The notes under the pieces: generated by a model
What the model was told of the DNA's origin: nothing
The model's database searches: none
The model's input: the letters and a program-made list of their open reading frames with translations, nothing else
Shown here: piece after piece, positions 39,494 to 49,893 of the stretch
How positions within the stretch are numbered: the stretch's first letter is position 1
Layout of the letters: every line of letters starts with the position of its first letter
NCBI RefSeq assembly: GCF_006539725.1
Contig: NZ_BJNO01000029.1
Coordinates: 1-54,707 of the forward strand
Source of the DNA: Klebsiella terrigena
Lineage (GTDB): Bacteria > Pseudomonadota > Gammaproteobacteria > Enterobacterales > Enterobacteriaceae
Length of the DNA: 54,707 bases
Direction of reading: 5' to 3'
Position numbers and translations under genes: made by a program

Positions 39494-40444
39494 TTAAAGC
39501 CAGTTTTTACGCTTAAAGTAGAGGTATGGCGCCAGGCCGGCCAGCATCATAAAGACGATCGCCCCCGGATAACCAAAGCTCCAGTGCAGCTCAGGCATAA
39601 ACTCAAAGTTCATCCCATAGCTTGATGCCACCAGGGTTGGCGGCAGGAAGACCACGGAGACCACCGAGAAGATCTTGATGATGCGGTTCTGCTCGATGTT
39701 GATAAAGCCCATCGCCGCCTGCATCAGGAAGTTCACCTTCTGGAACAGCGATTCGTTATGCGGCAGGAGCGATTCGATATCTCGCAGGATCTCACGCGCT
39801 TGCTCCAGCTGGCCCGCCGGCAAGCGCGCCTTGCGCACGAGGAAGTTCAGCGCCCGCTGGGTATCCATCAGGCACAGGCGCACCTTCCAGCCGATATCTT
39901 CCTGTTCCGCCAGGGTAGAGAGCGCGTCATCGTACTCGTCGCCCTGGCGACCTTCCATAATCACCCGGCTCAGCTTTTCCAGGTCGCTGTAGATATTTTC
40001 AATTTCATCCGCCAGCTGTTCGATTTTTGTTTCGAACAGATCGAGCAGCAGCTCGTAGGCGTTACCATCAACCATTGACTGGTTGCGCACGCGCATGCGG
40101 TAGAGACGGAATGCGGGTAGCTCACGCTCGCGCAGGGTAAAAAGGCGCCCTTCGCGGATGGTAAACGCCACCGTGGAGTTACCGGCGTGATCCTCTGCAT
40201 CTTCAAAGAAGAAAAATGAGTGAATGTGTAAACCGTCTTCATCTTCGAAGAAACGCGCCGACGCTTCGATATCTTCCAGCTCCGGACGGGTTGCCAGGTT
40301 CTGACCCAGTTCCGTCTGCACGCGGCTACGTTCTTCATCGTCAGGCTCGACCAGATCGACCCACACCGAGCTGGCAAGGTGCTTGATCTCGTCGGCTTCC
40401 AGGCGCGTCAGACGATTATTTTCCAGTTGAAATGCGCTCAGCAT
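39494..40444 (-). CDS. corA: Magnesium/cobalt/nickel transporter CorA
   Basis: Pentameric inner-membrane Mg2+ channel. The 316 residues equal E. coli and Salmonella CorA. The large cytoplasmic domain precedes two C-terminal helices; the selectivity motif [15 protein letters not shown] joins them, and the basic end is YFKRKNWL. The start [12 protein letters not shown] at 40444, with GGGAG upstream, is preferred over an in-frame ATG 16 codons earlier. A leader of about 230 bases with a corL-like ORF and a strong hairpin precedes it. Confidence 0.97.
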   Translation of the reverse strand: MLSAFQLENNRLTRLEADEIKHLASSVWVDLVEPDDEERSRVQTELGQNLATRPELEDIEASARFFEDEDGLHIHSFFFFEDAEDHAGNSTVAFTIREGRLFTLRERELPAFRLYRMRVRNQSMVDGNAYELLLDLFETKIEQLADEIENIYSDLEKLSRVIMEGRQGDEYDDALSTLAEQEDIGWKVRLCLMDTQRALNFLVRKARLPAGQLEQAREILRDIESLLPHNESLFQKVNFLMQAAMGFINIEQNRIIKIFSVVSVVFLPPTLVASSYGMNFEFMPELHWSFGYPGAIVFMMLAGLAPYLYFKRKNWL

Positions 40445-40565
40445 GACCGGGACTCCCAATGCAAAAAAATTATCGGACAGTTCGGTGGGCACACAGAAAC
40501 AAAAGGGGTTTCAGACCATTAAGCCTGACTCAGAGCGACGGGAATGACGGGTCGCTGACAACCGC

Positions 40566-40595
40566 TAAGGCTATCAGCATAAGAGGATAGCCTTA
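40566..40595 (-). promoter_or_regulatory. corA leader hairpin
   Basis: TAAGGCTATC and GATAGCCTTA form a perfect 10-bp stem with a 10-base loop in the corA leader. The upstream arm of the RNA contains the stop codon of the corL-like ORF, so a ribosome finishing that ORF would open the stem. Confidence 0.75.
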
Positions 40596-40649
40596 GGAGT
40601 TGTTCCTGACGGACAGGAAGTTGAGCCAGCATCTACTGGGTGTGTCCAA
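40593..40649 (-). CDS. corL: corA leader peptide (corL-like), 18 codons
   Basis: A TTG at 40649, with AGAGGA eight bases upstream, opens an 18-codon frame reading (M)DTPSRCWLNFLSVRNNS and ending TAA at 40593. It begins about 26 bases into the corA transcript. In Salmonella a short leader ORF, corL, couples its translation to Rho-dependent termination in the corA leader. The position, ribosome site and overlap of the stop with a strong hairpin fit that. Identity with corL is inferred from position; I could not align it. Confidence 0.6.
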   Translation of the reverse strand: MDTPSRCWLNFLSVRNNS

Positions 40650-40681
40650 GGCGAATGTCCTCTTAGCGTAATCGTGCGCGC

Positions 40682-40710
40682 ATGTTACGCCAGCGCAAAA
40701 ACGGCGTCAA
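40682..40710 (-). promoter_or_regulatory. corA sigma70 promoter
   Basis: TTGACG (40710-40705) and TAACAT (40687-40682) with a 17-base spacer on the minus strand. It would start a leader of about 230 bases in front of corA. Confidence 0.7.
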
Positions 40711-40723
40711 CACGCAACGAAAC

Positions 40724-40750
40724 GCTAAAGAGCAAATCCTGCCCTTTAGC
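40724..40750 (-). terminator. Probable uvrD terminator
   Basis: GCTAAAGGGCA / TGCTCTTTAGC forms an 11-bp stem with one G-U pair and a five-base loop, 48 bases behind the uvrD stop. The following GTTTCGTT is only a weak T run. Confidence 0.6.
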
Positions 40751-40797
40751 ATATAAGGCTAGCAGATTATTACAAAAAAACGATACTTTTCTTACTG

Positions 40798-42960
40798 TTA
40801 CACTGTTTCCAGCCGCGCATAGGCCGCCACCAGCCATTTGATGCCCTGCCCCTGGAAAGCCACCTGCAGACGGCTATGCTCGCCGCTGCCTTCCAGATTC
40901 ACGATGGTGCCTTCACCGAATTTCGGATGGCGCACGCGCTGACCCAGTTTGTAGCCGGTATCGTTCTCCGCCATCGGCGTGCCCATGCGCTGATGGCTCA
41001 CTGGACGACTCACCGTGGCGCGCAGGCGCACCTCTTCCACGCACGCCTCCGGCAGCTCGCCGATGAAACGCGACGGACGATGGTAAACCTCTTTGCCGTA
41101 CAGGCGACGGGTTTCGGCGTAGGTCAGCGTGAGCTTCTGCATCGCGCGGGTTACGCCCACGTAGGCAAGACGCCGCTCTTCTTCCAGGCGTCCGCCCTCG
41201 TCGAGCGCCATCTGGCTCGGGAACATCCCCTCCTCCACGCCGACGATAAACACCTGCGGGAACTCCAGACCTTTCGCCGAGTGCAGGGTCATCAGCTGGA
41301 CCGCATCCTGCCAGGTATCAGCCTGCCCTTCGCCCGCCTCCAGCGCGGCATGAGAAAGGAACGCCTGCAGCGGCATTAAATCCTCATCTTCATCGTTGTA
41401 GCTAAACTGGCGCGTTGCCGTCACCAGCTCTTCTAAGTTCTCGATACGCGTCTGGCCTTTTTCGCCCTTCTCCTGCTCGTACATGATGCGCAGGCCGGAA
41501 TCTTTAATCACCCGGTCGGTCTGAACGTGCAGCGGCATATCCGCCGTCTCCTGCGCCAGCGCGTCGATCAGCTCCATAAAGCGCTGCAGGGCGCTGGCGG
41601 CGCGGCCCGCGAGGGCTTTATCTTTCAGCAGCTCGCGGCACGCCTGCCACAGCGTCAGCTGGCGGTCGCGCGACGTTTGGCGCACCACGTCCAGGGTGCG
41701 ATCGCCGATGCCGCGGGTCGGCGTATTGACCACGCGCTCAAACGCGGCGTCATCGTTGCGATTGGCAATCAGGCGCAGGTAGGAGAGCGCATCTTTGATC
41801 TCCTGACGTTCGAAGAAGCGCATGCCGCCGTAAATACGGTACGGCATGCTGGCCTGCAGCAGCGCTTCTTCCATCACGCGCGACTGGGCGTTGCTGCGGT
41901 AAAGGATGGCGCACTGCTCCAGCGCCCCGCCGTTTTCCTGCCAGGTTTTAATCCGGTTAACCACGAAACGCGCTTCGTCGAGATCGTTAAAGGCGCAGTA
42001 CAGGGAGATCGGTTCGCCGTCGGCGCCGTCGGTCCACAGCTTCTTGCCCAGACGTCCGCTGTTATTTTCAATCAGGGCGTTGGCGGCGCTGAGGATATTG
42101 TTGGTTGAGCGGTAGTTCTGCTCCAGGCGAATGGTCTCAGCGCCGGGGAAATCGGTCAGGAAGCGCTGGATATTCTCAACCTGCGCGCCGCGCCAGCCGT
42201 AGATCGACTGGTCATCATCGCCGACGATCATCACCTTGCCGCTATCGCCCGCCAGCAGACGGATCCAGGCATACTGAATATTGTTGGTATCCTGGAATTC
42301 GTCGACGAGGATATTGGTAAAGCGTTCGCGGTAGTGCTGAAGAATATGCGGCTTGTTGAGCCACAGCTCGTGCGCGCGCAGCAGCAGCTCGGCAAAATCC
42401 ACCAGCCCTGCGCGATCGCAGGCTTCCTGGTAGGCCTGATACACCTTCTGCCAGGTCTGCTCCACCGGATTGCCGTAGCTCTGGATATGGTGCGGGCGCA
42501 GCCCCTCATCTTTTTGGCTGTTGATGTACCACATCGCCTGGCGCGGCGGCCACTGCTTCTCGTCGAGGTTCATCGCTTTGATCAGCCGCTTCAGCAGGCG
42601 CAGCTGATCTTCGCTATCGAGGATCTGGAAATCCTGCGGCAGCCCGGCATCAAGATGGTGGGCACGCAGCAGACGGTGCGCCAGGCCGTGGAAGGTGCCT
42701 ACCCACATGCCGCCCTGGGTGGTGCCCATCAGCTGGCCGATACGATGGCGCATTTCCGCCGCCGCTTTGTTGGTAAAGGTCACCGCCATAATGGAGTAGG
42801 GCGAACAGTTTTCTACGCTGATAAGCCAGGCAATGCGATGCACCAGTACGCGGGTCTTACCGCTGCCCGCTCCAGCCAGAACCAGCATATTGGTGCGCGA
42901 GGCCGCGACGGCTTCACGCTGTTTATCATTAAGGCTGTCGAGCAGGTAAGAAACGTCCAT
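40798..42960 (-). CDS. uvrD: DNA helicase II (UvrD)
   Basis: 3'-5' superfamily 1A helicase of nucleotide excision and mismatch repair. The 720 residues equal E. coli. Walker A is VLAGAGSGKTRVLVHRIAWL (about residue 30), motif II LVDEFQDTNNIQY, motif III VGDDDQSIYGWRGA, motif IV EQNYRST and motif VI VGVTRAMQKLTL; the C-terminus GQRVRHPKFGEGTI is the RNA-polymerase-binding Tudor-like domain. The start MDVSYLLDSLN at 42960 is the family start. A LexA box lies 51 bases upstream. Confidence 0.98.
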   Translation of the reverse strand: MDVSYLLDSLNDKQREAVAASRTNMLVLAGAGSGKTRVLVHRIAWLISVENCSPYSIMAVTFTNKAAAEMRHRIGQLMGTTQGGMWVGTFHGLAHRLLRAHHLDAGLPQDFQILDSEDQLRLLKRLIKAMNLDEKQWPPRQAMWYINSQKDEGLRPHHIQSYGNPVEQTWQKVYQAYQEACDRAGLVDFAELLLRAHELWLNKPHILQHYRERFTNILVDEFQDTNNIQYAWIRLLAGDSGKVMIVGDDDQSIYGWRGAQVENIQRFLTDFPGAETIRLEQNYRSTNNILSAANALIENNSGRLGKKLWTDGADGEPISLYCAFNDLDEARFVVNRIKTWQENGGALEQCAILYRSNAQSRVMEEALLQASMPYRIYGGMRFFERQEIKDALSYLRLIANRNDDAAFERVVNTPTRGIGDRTLDVVRQTSRDRQLTLWQACRELLKDKALAGRAASALQRFMELIDALAQETADMPLHVQTDRVIKDSGLRIMYEQEKGEKGQTRIENLEELVTATRQFSYNDEDEDLMPLQAFLSHAALEAGEGQADTWQDAVQLMTLHSAKGLEFPQVFIVGVEEGMFPSQMALDEGGRLEEERRLAYVGVTRAMQKLTLTYAETRRLYGKEVYHRPSRFIGELPEACVEEVRLRATVSRPVSHQRMGTPMAENDTGYKLGQRVRHPKFGEGTIVNLEGSGEHSRLQVAFQGQGIKWLVAAYARLETV

Positions 42961-43010
42961 TGGCACCGCCGGAAATGAGCAGCCCGGCAGCGCTTAGCCT
43001 GGCGGGCATA

Positions 43011-43026
43011 CTGTTAATATATACAG
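43011..43026. promoter_or_regulatory. LexA (SOS) box of uvrD
   Basis: CTGTTAATATATACAG fits the SOS consensus CTG-N10-CAG, including the AT-rich centre. It lies between yigB and uvrD, as in E. coli. Confidence 0.93.
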
Positions 43027-43038
43027 AACTAATGGTGA

Positions 43039-43755
43039 TTATATCAGCGAGGTCAGAGATGCCAACCGCGAAATTTCAATGTGCGGCAGCAGCCGGCTGT
43101 CGGTGGTGTGCATCAGGTCGGCGCCCTGGGGCTTAATCCAGCAGGCCTGCATGCCGCAGCGGATAGCGCCCGCCACGTCGGTGGTCAGGTCATCGCCGAC
43201 GTGGAGTATCTGCCCCAGCGGCAGCGCCAGACGCTCCGCCGCCAGATGATACATATCGGCAAACGGCTTAGAACGCCCGTCCGGCCCGGCGCGAAGCACA
43301 AAGCGGAAATAGTCGCTCAGGCCGAACAGTTCCGGCTGCGCATTGCCGTTAGTCACCGCCACCAGCGGCCACTTCTCCGCCAGCGCGGCCAGGGTATCGT
43401 GGGTTTCCTGCGGTACGTCAATCAGGCTGCGCCAGTGGGCAAAGTTCGCCATCGCCGCATCGGCGCCGGATTCGGCCTGCGCGGCAGAGAGTCCGGTGTT
43501 CATCATCCCCAGCACCAGAGCACGCCGTCGCCATTCGGTCACGTCGTGGTAAATATCCGGCTCGGTCTCCAGCAGCGTCTGGCGCAGCTGCTGCAGGTGA
43601 TGGGCGTCGAACTGGCTCAGCGAAGGGTGGTAGCTGCGCACGAAGGCCAGCGACTCGTGCAGCGTCCGGTCGATGACCGGGCGGTTGTCGTAAAGGGTAT
43701 CGTCCAGGTCAAACGTCAGTGCTGAAATCTGGCCCAGAGGTCGGTAAAAACGCAT
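43039..43755 (-). CDS. yigB: HAD phosphatase YigB (FMN phosphatase)
   Basis: HAD-superfamily phosphatase; E. coli YigB dephosphorylates FMN in riboflavin metabolism. The 238 residues equal E. coli. Motif I is [15 protein letters not shown], motif [11 protein letters not shown] and motif [18 protein letters not shown]. It overlaps the xerC stop by one base and is the last gene of the dapF-yigA-xerC-yigB run before the uvrD promoter. Confidence 0.94.
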   Translation of the reverse strand: MRFYRPLGQISALTFDLDDTLYDNRPVIDRTLHESLAFVRSYHPSLSQFDAHHLQQLRQTLLETEPDIYHDVTEWRRRALVLGMMNTGLSAAQAESGADAAMANFAHWRSLIDVPQETHDTLAALAEKWPLVAVTNGNAQPELFGLSDYFRFVLRAGPDGRSKPFADMYHLAAERLALPLGQILHVGDDLTTDVAGAIRCGMQACWIKPQGADLMHTTDSRLLPHIEISRLASLTSLI

Positions 43756-44657
43756 TATTTCCCCCGTTTGGCGCGCGGATGCGCCGCATCGTACACCGAG
43801 GCAAGGTGTTGAAAGTCAAGATGGGTATAGATTTGAGTGGTGGAGAGATTGGCATGGCCCAGCAGCTCCTGCACGCCGCGCAGATCGCCGCTCGATTCCA
43901 GCATATGCGTGGCAAAGGAGTGGCGCAGCTTGTGCGGATGAACGTGGCTGTTCAGCCCCTGCTTAATTCCCCACTCGGCAAAACGTTTTTGAACATTGCG
44001 CGCGGAGATGCGTTTGCCAAGCTTCGACAAAAACAGCGCATCGTCATCGGTGCCGAAGAGGCCGCGTAGATCCAGCCAGTGCTCAATCCACGCCACCGCG
44101 CTGCGGCCAATCGGCAGGCGGCGCTCTTTGCTGCCTTTCCCCATCACCCACACCTCTCCTGACTCCAGGTCGAGGTGCTTAATGTCGAGGTTCACCAGCT
44201 CAGAAAGACGCAGGCCCGCGCCGTACATCACTTCCAGCATCGCCCGGTCGCGTACCGCCAGCGGATCGTTCAGATCGATATCCAGCAGGCGGTTAACGTC
44301 GTCGACGTCGATATTTTTCGGTAAATGGCGCGGTATTTTAGGCGCCGAAATTCCTTTTGCCGGGTTGGCGGTCAGCTCGCCCTGCGCCACCAGCCAGTCA
44401 AAGAAGCTGCGCAACGCCGAGAGGCGCAGCGCCAGGCTTGCCGGGCCCAGCCCCTGTTTTCGACTCCGCACCGCCAGACCGCGCACCTGAGCCGCATCGC
44501 ACTGCTGCCAGCTTTTCAAGCCGGCGTTTTCAGCCAGCGCCACCAGCGCATCAAGCTGTCGTCGGTAGTTAAGCAGCGTAATCGGGCTAAGCTGACGCTC
44601 CACGCCAAGATAGCGCAGGAAGCGGGCAACGGCGGTAAACAGCGGAGAGTCGGTCAT
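43755..44657 (-). CDS. xerC: Tyrosine recombinase XerC
   Basis: Site-specific recombinase that, with XerD, resolves chromosome dimers at dif. The 300 residues are two longer than E. coli. The N-terminal SAM-like core-binding domain is followed by the catalytic tetrad: Arg in [13 protein letters not shown], His and Arg in [13 protein letters not shown], His in [13 protein letters not shown] with the nucleophilic Tyr in [13 protein letters not shown]. It overlaps yigA by four bases upstream and yigB by one downstream. Confidence 0.97.
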   Translation of the reverse strand: MTDSPLFTAVARFLRYLGVERQLSPITLLNYRRQLDALVALAENAGLKSWQQCDAAQVRGLAVRSRKQGLGPASLALRLSALRSFFDWLVAQGELTANPAKGISAPKIPRHLPKNIDVDDVNRLLDIDLNDPLAVRDRAMLEVMYGAGLRLSELVNLDIKHLDLESGEVWVMGKGSKERRLPIGRSAVAWIEHWLDLRGLFGTDDDALFLSKLGKRISARNVQKRFAEWGIKQGLNSHVHPHKLRHSFATHMLESSGDLRGVQELLGHANLSTTQIYTHLDFQHLASVYDAAHPRAKRGK

Positions 44658-45361
44658 GCGCGTTCAACCCAGCGCTCCAGCAGGCCTGGCAGCATCAGGG
44701 CAATTTCCTGAAGCAGCTGTGTGCCCTGCCCCTGCTGATAGTGCTGCGCATCGCGGCTGCTGAACAGCATAACGCCGGGCGCATCATCGCCGCCCAGCAG
44801 CGACATCGCCACCGAGCCGATGGCTTTCGCCTCCGGCAGCACCACCAGCAGCTCCGGTCCGTTCAGCGGACCGAGGTAGTGGCGCTCCTGCCTGAGACGC
44901 TGAATGCGCACAGGTTCAAAGGCCTGTCGGGTCAACGCAAGGTGGGTGAATTTTGAGGGCGCGCCGAGCCGCCAGCTGTCGGGGAACAGGCGCACCGTCG
45001 CGCCGGCCAGGCCGAGCTCGCGGGCCCAGCGATGAAAGCGATTGAGCATCTCATCGAGGCTTTCTGCCGCCGCCAGCCGCGTCTGCAGATGGAGGAGCCG
45101 CTGAAACAGGCTTTCGTTGGCCGTCGCCTGCTCCATCAGCAGCGACATGTTCTCTTCCAGCACGTTGATATGATTACGTGCGCGTGCCATGTGCCACTCG
45201 ACCAGCGAAACCGTCCCCCGAACTGGGTGAGGAACCTGCATGTGCTCCACAAGAGCGGCATTACGAATAAAGAATTCAGGATGTTGCAACAGATAGTCCA
45301 CCACCGCACGGTCATCCAGCGCGCCGATCGTATCCTGCTGTTCTTCCCCGAGTTGTTTCAT
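44654..45361 (-). CDS. yigA: DUF484 (GAF-like) protein YigA
   Basis: A 235-residue DUF484 protein, a GAF-like fold of unknown function always found between dapF and xerC in enterobacteria. The start [20 protein letters not shown] and the block [20 protein letters not shown] are typical. It overlaps dapF and xerC by four bases each, so all three are translationally coupled. Confidence 0.93.
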   Translation of the reverse strand: MKQLGEEQQDTIGALDDRAVVDYLLQHPEFFIRNAALVEHMQVPHPVRGTVSLVEWHMARARNHINVLEENMSLLMEQATANESLFQRLLHLQTRLAAAESLDEMLNRFHRWARELGLAGATVRLFPDSWRLGAPSKFTHLALTRQAFEPVRIQRLRQERHYLGPLNGPELLVVLPEAKAIGSVAMSLLGGDDAPGVMLFSSRDAQHYQQGQGTQLLQEIALMLPGLLERWVERA

Positions 45362-46182
45362 AAATGAATAAATCCGTCGTAGACGTGTGCCGCCGGGCCA
45401 GTCATAAACAACGGTTGACCCGGGCCTTTCCAGGCGATATCAAGACGCCCGCCTGGTAATTCCACGCGTACTTCCTCGGCCAGCAGCCCCTGTTGGATAC
45501 CGACCGCGACCGCCGCACAGGCGCCGCTGCCGCAGGCCTGGGTCTCGCCCGCGCCGCGTTCAAAGACCCGCAGGCGAATGCGATGACGCTCGACTATCTG
45601 CATAAAACCGATGTTCGCGCGTTCCGGGAAGCGTTCGTGGCTTTCCATCACCGGGCCAAGCGTTTCCACCGCCGCGGTTTCCACATCATCGACCTGGATG
45701 ACGCAGTGCGGGTTCCCCATTGAGACCACGCCGCACAATACTGTCTGCTCAGCGACGCGCATAATATAGGTCTTTTCCGCTTTGTTCGCGCGGAACGGGA
45801 CCTGGGACGGCTCGAAGTTCGGCTCGCCCATATTCACGCGCACCAGATCGTCTTCCGTTACGCTTAATACCATACGACCGTTCGCCGTGCTGACGCGGAT
45901 ATCACGTTTATTGGTCAGGCCTTTCAGACGTACAAACCGCGCAAAGCAACGCGCGCCGTTGCCGCACTGCGACACTTCGCTGCCGTCAGCGTTAAAGATG
46001 CGGTAATGAAAATCCAGATCCGGATCGTAGGGCGGCTCGACAACCAGCAGCTGATCGAAGCCCACGCCAAGATGCCGGTCTGCCAGCCGGCGAATCAGCT
46101 CCGGAGAGAAAAAAACATTCTGTGTTACCGCGTCAACGACCATAAAGTCGTTACCCAGGCCATGCATCTTAGAAAACTGCAT
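45358..46182 (-). CDS. dapF: Diaminopimelate epimerase
   Basis: Interconverts LL- and meso-diaminopimelate for lysine and peptidoglycan. The 274 residues equal E. coli. The two catalytic Cys are in [14 protein letters not shown] (about 73) and [14 protein letters not shown] (about 217). Two Met codons stand together at the start; the second (46182) gives the E. coli length. It is 64 bases behind lptM and overlaps yigA by four bases. Confidence 0.97.
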   Translation of the reverse strand: MQFSKMHGLGNDFMVVDAVTQNVFFSPELIRRLADRHLGVGFDQLLVVEPPYDPDLDFHYRIFNADGSEVSQCGNGARCFARFVRLKGLTNKRDIRVSTANGRMVLSVTEDDLVRVNMGEPNFEPSQVPFRANKAEKTYIMRVAEQTVLCGVVSMGNPHCVIQVDDVETAAVETLGPVMESHERFPERANIGFMQIVERHRIRLRVFERGAGETQACGSGACAAVAVGIQQGLLAEEVRVELPGGRLDIAWKGPGQPLFMTGPAAHVYDGFIHL

Positions 46183-46246
46183 CATCTGTACTCTAACTAA
46201 TTTGCGTTTCAGGAGGACGGCAGGCCGTTCGTCCCGGGGAGTAGCG

Positions 46247-46450
46247 TCAGTAGTCTACCTGGGTCGGGCCACCGCTATCGCCGCGATCGTTACGATCCGG
46301 CGTCGCGCTCTGGATACCGCTATCGACCGGTTTAGTCGGCGGCGGTGCCGTTTTATCCGCCGGTGGGAAATAGAGCGGCCCCTTCAGACCACAGCCGGTG
46401 AGGCTGAAGATCGCCAGCAGAACGGCAAGCGTAGGAAAAACGTTTTTCAT
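46247..46450 (-). CDS. lptM: LPS-assembly lipoprotein LptM (YifL)
   Basis: A small lipoprotein which in E. coli associates with the LptDE translocon and promotes LptD oxidative maturation. The 67 residues equal E. coli. The signal ends in the lipobox LTGC (Cys at about 19), followed by the conserved [10 protein letters not shown] that binds LptD. The C-terminal tail is polar and Pro-rich. Start [10 protein letters not shown] at 46450. First gene of the run into dapF; divergent from cyaY. Confidence 0.93.
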   Translation of the reverse strand: MKNVFPTLAVLLAIFSLTGCGLKGPLYFPPADKTAPPPTKPVDSGIQSATPDRNDRGDSGGPTQVDY

Positions 46451-46588
46451 TGATAGTTGCCCGTGAGTCATTCTTTCTGCTTTCTATCATCGCAGGAGAA
46501 GACGTAAAAGCAAGCGTTTAGCATCCGACTGCGCGCGCTTTTGTTTCGCGCTATACTGCCGCCATCTTCAAAAAAGCAGGGTAGAACC

Positions 46589-46909
46589 ATGAATGACAGT
46601 GAATTCCATCGCCTGGCCGACAGCCTGTGGATGACTATCGAAGAGCGCCTGGACGAGTGGGACGGCGATAGCGATATCGATTGTGAAATTAACGGCGGCG
46701 TGCTGACCATTAGCTTTGAAAACGGCAGCAAAATCATTATTAACCGTCAGGAACCGCTGCATCAGGTCTGGCTGGCGACCAAGCAGGGCGGCTACCATTT
46801 TGACCTCAAAGGCGACGAGTGGATCTGCGATCGCAGCGGCGAAACCTTCTGGGATCTGCTGGAGCAGGCGGCAACGCATCAGGCAGGCGAAGCGGTGAGC
46901 TTCCGTTAA
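46589..46909 (+). CDS. cyaY: Frataxin-like protein CyaY
   Basis: Bacterial frataxin that binds iron and IscS and slows Fe-S cluster assembly. The 106 residues equal E. coli. The acidic first helix ([19 protein letters not shown]) and the beta-sheet segment [20 protein letters not shown] are typical. The start [11 protein letters not shown] at 46589 is preferred over an in-frame ATG 16 codons upstream, which would lie in the promoter. It converges with cyaA. Confidence 0.95.
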   Translation: MNDSEFHRLADSLWMTIEERLDEWDGDSDIDCEINGGVLTISFENGSKIIINRQEPLHQVWLATKQGGYHFDLKGDEWICDRSGETFWDLLEQAATHQAGEAVSFR

Positions 46910-46935
46910 AGCGGGCTAGCTGGCTACGCTCATCG

Positions 46936-46968
46936 GTATCCCCGGTACGCTGCGCGCAGCCGGGGAAT
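46936..46968. repeat. REP-like hairpin between cyaY and cyaA
   Basis: TATCCCCGG..CTGCGCGCAG..CCGGGGAATA is a strong imperfect palindrome in the 83-base gap between the converging stops. It could act as a bidirectional terminator or REP-type unit. Confidence 0.65.
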
Positions 46969-46992
46969 ACTTCGCGATATCAGGACGCGATA

Positions 46993-49545
46993 TCAGGAGT
47001 AGTGCTGCTGGAGCATCGGCGACGCCGCGGCATCCTGATTGACCGGTGCCGTCACGGCGCCGATGGCCTGGCTACGGAAGGGAATGACCTGCGGCCGGCC
47101 GTCAACGTCAACGATCTGATAGAACTGCGGCAGGTTGAAGTTGATAAAGCTGGAGCCGTAGGTGAACCGGTCGTGCGAGGAGGAGTAGAAGCGGCTAACG
47201 TCACGCACCAGCTCCTCTTTACTGCCTTCACAGTGATGGTAAACCTCGGCGCGGTTGCTCTCGTCGAGAATATAGATATTAAACCCGCTGTCGTTATCCG
47301 CCTCTTCAAAGAAGAACTGAATAATCCCTTCGCTGGCAAAGCCATCCACCACCTGCGGCAGCCTGACGTGGTTGGTTTCTACCTGAACCGACAGACCGTG
47401 CAGCTTGTTGTGCGAGATAGCGCCATAGAATTCAATGGCATTTTCCAGCTTCTGCACCGAGACGTTAAGACGTTCGAAGAACAGGCCCCACGTCTGCCCT
47501 GAGACGCGCAGCGCCTTGAAGCGGCCGGTGTCCTGACGGGTACTGGAGAGGCGTAGCTCAACGCACTCGGAGACCAGCTGCTGCACGCGAGTGCGGATGA
47601 GCCCGCGCAGATGCTGGCTGTAGCAGAACACTTCAACGCTATCCGGCGGCGCCGCGTCCTGGTGCATTTTGCCCAGAATGGTCTTCAGCGCTTCGATCAT
47701 CGCCTGCTCGCCGTTGAAGTGCAGGGTTCGCACTTCGTTCCACGAGTTGCGATACAGCAGATCCACGCTGCCTATCAGGCACTTCTGCTCTTCGCCAAAG
47801 CTAAATACGTCCAGCTTGCGGAAGTCAAAATGCACTACCTGATTGCGGAACGCGGCGGTCGGATCGTATTCAAGGTTAACGATAATCGCCAGATGGCGGA
47901 TTTCGCAGGGGCTATACAGCGCTTTCGGCGTAGGCGAAGGCAGACGCAGCGGGAAGTGGTGAGAAACATCGGCCACCATCTCCTGCAGCTTCGCCAGGTC
48001 GACAATGCCGTTGCCCTTAATAAACAAGCGGGTGCGCGACGTCAGCAGGCCGTTAAACCACGCCCATGCCACCAGCTTGTTCAGATAGCGGTTATATTCC
48101 AGCGGCTGATGGCTAACGATCGATTCCATATCCGGCGCGCGGTTATAGACATACCATCCGGTGCGGTTAGCGCGGCCCGGCGGCACGTGGATAAAGGTCA
48201 GATTCGGTTCGGAGAGATCCGGCGATATCTGCGGGTTCACCAGGGTCACTTTCCCCGGCAGCGCTTCAAACGCCGCGTACAGCTTGCGGGTCAGCACGCC
48301 AATATCCTGCGGGCTGGCGGAAACGCTGAGGTTGTTGCGACGCGCAAACCGAATCAGGTTGCGGTAGCTCTGCATCATCGCATCAAGCAGTTCGTTGTGC
48401 GCTTTGCGTACTTCGTCGATCTTCCAGTTGGCCCGGTTGTCCAGCATCGCCAGACGCTTTTCATCCCAGCCCCACTCTTTCACCAGGTGGCTCACCACCT
48501 CGCGACGCCAGCCCACGCAGGCGCGCTCGCGGCTCAGCTTTTCGCATACTTTCAGGTAGAAACAGCGGCGTACCAGGTCGAGGCGCGTCTCGTCCTCGAT
48601 GGCCTGCAGGTAGATCGTGACGCGTTCCAGCATCATGCAGTAGGGATCGAGACCGAAGGAAACGATCTCGCCGTCGTGCAGGCGCTGTTTAATATCTTTC
48701 GCCAGCAGGCGGTTATTGGGGTATTCCCAGGAATAGGCTTCCAGCAGCAGCGTTTTCAGCACCGCTTTATAAGGCGAATCAATGCTTTTATACAGCTGCC
48801 ACAGGCTGGCGCCGAAGTACTCTTCCGCCGACAGCGAGCTCAGGCCGCCGAGATCCATCCATTCGTTCGGCGTCAGCACGCCCTGCGCGTAGAGGCTCAT
48901 GACGTAATCGTCATAGTGCTCTTCTTCGTCGCACGGCACCATGTTCCACAGAATACGCTTGCCGGCAAGGCGCACGGCGGTGCGGTAAAATTCGTCCAGC
49001 AGCAGGATATGCTGCGTGGAGCCGCAGTCTTCGCCGCCCAGGCTGCCGCTTTCGTTATGGCGGAAGCGGTTTTCATCGATCAGGAAGAAGCTGACTTCCA
49101 CGCCAAGCGACGCCGCCCAGCTCTCCAGCAGGCTGCATTTACGCTGCAGCAGCTGGCGCTCGTCGGTATCGAGCCAGGCCTGGTGGCAAACCCAGATATC
49201 AAGGTCGGAAGAGCAGCTTTGGCCGACGGATGAGGTGCTGCCCATGGAGTAAACGCCGGTAATCGGCAGCTCGCCTTTCGGCGGCTCCTGCGTCAGCATT
49301 CCGCGGTTTAGCTCAAGCTCGTCAAGGTAGTGGCGTTGGGTTTCATCAGGCGTGTAAAGGCAAATGCCTCGGGGAACGTTACCGTCAAGGTAACCCGGCA
49401 TCAACGGGTGATGATAATGTAGTAATGTCGGCAGTAGACTGTAAACCTGCTGAAAAGCGGGTCCCATGGCAGCAAGCGCGCGATCTACGCGCAGTTGGTT
49501 GATGGCATCCAGTCTCTGTTTCAGTGTCTCAATATAGAGGTACAA
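46993..49545 (-). CDS. cyaA: Adenylate cyclase, class I
   Basis: Makes cyclic AMP for CRP control, stimulated by phosphorylated EIIA-Glc. The protein has 850 residues against 848 in E. coli. The N-terminal catalytic half shows [19 protein letters not shown], the nucleotidyltransferase motif; the C-terminal half is the glucose-sensing regulatory domain. The start is TTG at 49545 ([10 protein letters not shown] follows), as in E. coli, where the weak start limits expression; an ATG seven codons upstream is possible. Divergent from hemC, with a CRP site over its promoter. Confidence 0.97.
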   Translation of the reverse strand: MYLYIETLKQRLDAINQLRVDRALAAMGPAFQQVYSLLPTLLHYHHPLMPGYLDGNVPRGICLYTPDETQRHYLDELELNRGMLTQEPPKGELPITGVYSMGSTSSVGQSCSSDLDIWVCHQAWLDTDERQLLQRKCSLLESWAASLGVEVSFFLIDENRFRHNESGSLGGEDCGSTQHILLLDEFYRTAVRLAGKRILWNMVPCDEEEHYDDYVMSLYAQGVLTPNEWMDLGGLSSLSAEEYFGASLWQLYKSIDSPYKAVLKTLLLEAYSWEYPNNRLLAKDIKQRLHDGEIVSFGLDPYCMMLERVTIYLQAIEDETRLDLVRRCFYLKVCEKLSRERACVGWRREVVSHLVKEWGWDEKRLAMLDNRANWKIDEVRKAHNELLDAMMQSYRNLIRFARRNNLSVSASPQDIGVLTRKLYAAFEALPGKVTLVNPQISPDLSEPNLTFIHVPPGRANRTGWYVYNRAPDMESIVSHQPLEYNRYLNKLVAWAWFNGLLTSRTRLFIKGNGIVDLAKLQEMVADVSHHFPLRLPSPTPKALYSPCEIRHLAIIVNLEYDPTAAFRNQVVHFDFRKLDVFSFGEEQKCLIGSVDLLYRNSWNEVRTLHFNGEQAMIEALKTILGKMHQDAAPPDSVEVFCYSQHLRGLIRTRVQQLVSECVELRLSSTRQDTGRFKALRVSGQTWGLFFERLNVSVQKLENAIEFYGAISHNKLHGLSVQVETNHVRLPQVVDGFASEGIIQFFFEEADNDSGFNIYILDESNRAEVYHHCEGSKEELVRDVSRFYSSSHDRFTYGSSFINFNLPQFYQIVDVDGRPQVIPFRSQAIGAVTAPVNQDAAASPMLQQHYS

Positions 49546-49671
49546 GACATATCGCCTGATGTTCAAAAACCCGACGTACCATAGCCAGTACCGGGTTTCA
49601 GTATTTCAACAAAAACCGTCACCATTCGTCGTCGGTGTGGTTGTGATGAACTGCTGACGGACAAATGGTTT

Positions 49672-49711
49672 AAAACGTGATCAATCTAACACCTTGCTGA
49701 TTGACCGTAAA
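49672..49711 (-). promoter_or_regulatory. cyaA promoter with overlapping CRP site
   Basis: TTTACG (49711-49706) and TAGATT (49688-49683) with a 17-base spacer form a sigma70 promoter on the minus strand. AGGTGTTAGATTGATCACG (ending at 49672 after TTTT) differs by one base from the E. coli cyaA P2 CRP site as I recall it, and covers the -10. CRP-cAMP would therefore repress cyaA. Confidence 0.85.
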
Positions 49712-49825
49712 GAAAGATGCGCTACATACAAGTGTAGCACCGTTTACTGCGTGTAAATTCCTCTCTACGGTTCGGCAACCGGTATGCGCATAAAAGGCCA
49801 ATAAAGAGATGGCCAAGGCCCTGAC

Positions 49826-49872
49826 CCACAAAACTAACATCCATAAGACAACAATGTTAGGATGGTTTGTGG
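49826..49872 (+). promoter_or_regulatory. Imperfect hairpin in the hemC leader
   Basis: CCACAAAACTAACAT (49826-49840) pairs with ATGTTAGGATGGTTTGTGG (49854-49872) leaving a four-base bulge. The CTAACAT arm is also complementary to the hemC start region ATGTTAG at 49894-49900. Confidence 0.55.
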
Positions 49873-49893
49873 TCGACAATGACGGTAACAAGC

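Noticed and set aside
47611-49233. 540-codon open frame on the plus strand opposite cyaA
   Set aside because: Lies wholly antisense to a full-length, clearly conserved cyaA; its long opening reflects GC-rich codon structure, and the peptide has no recognisable domain.
49867-49893. Longer hemC start at TTG 49867 or ATG 49879
   Set aside because: [14 protein letters not shown] at 49894 matches E. coli HemC exactly in length; the extension would include hairpin sequence.
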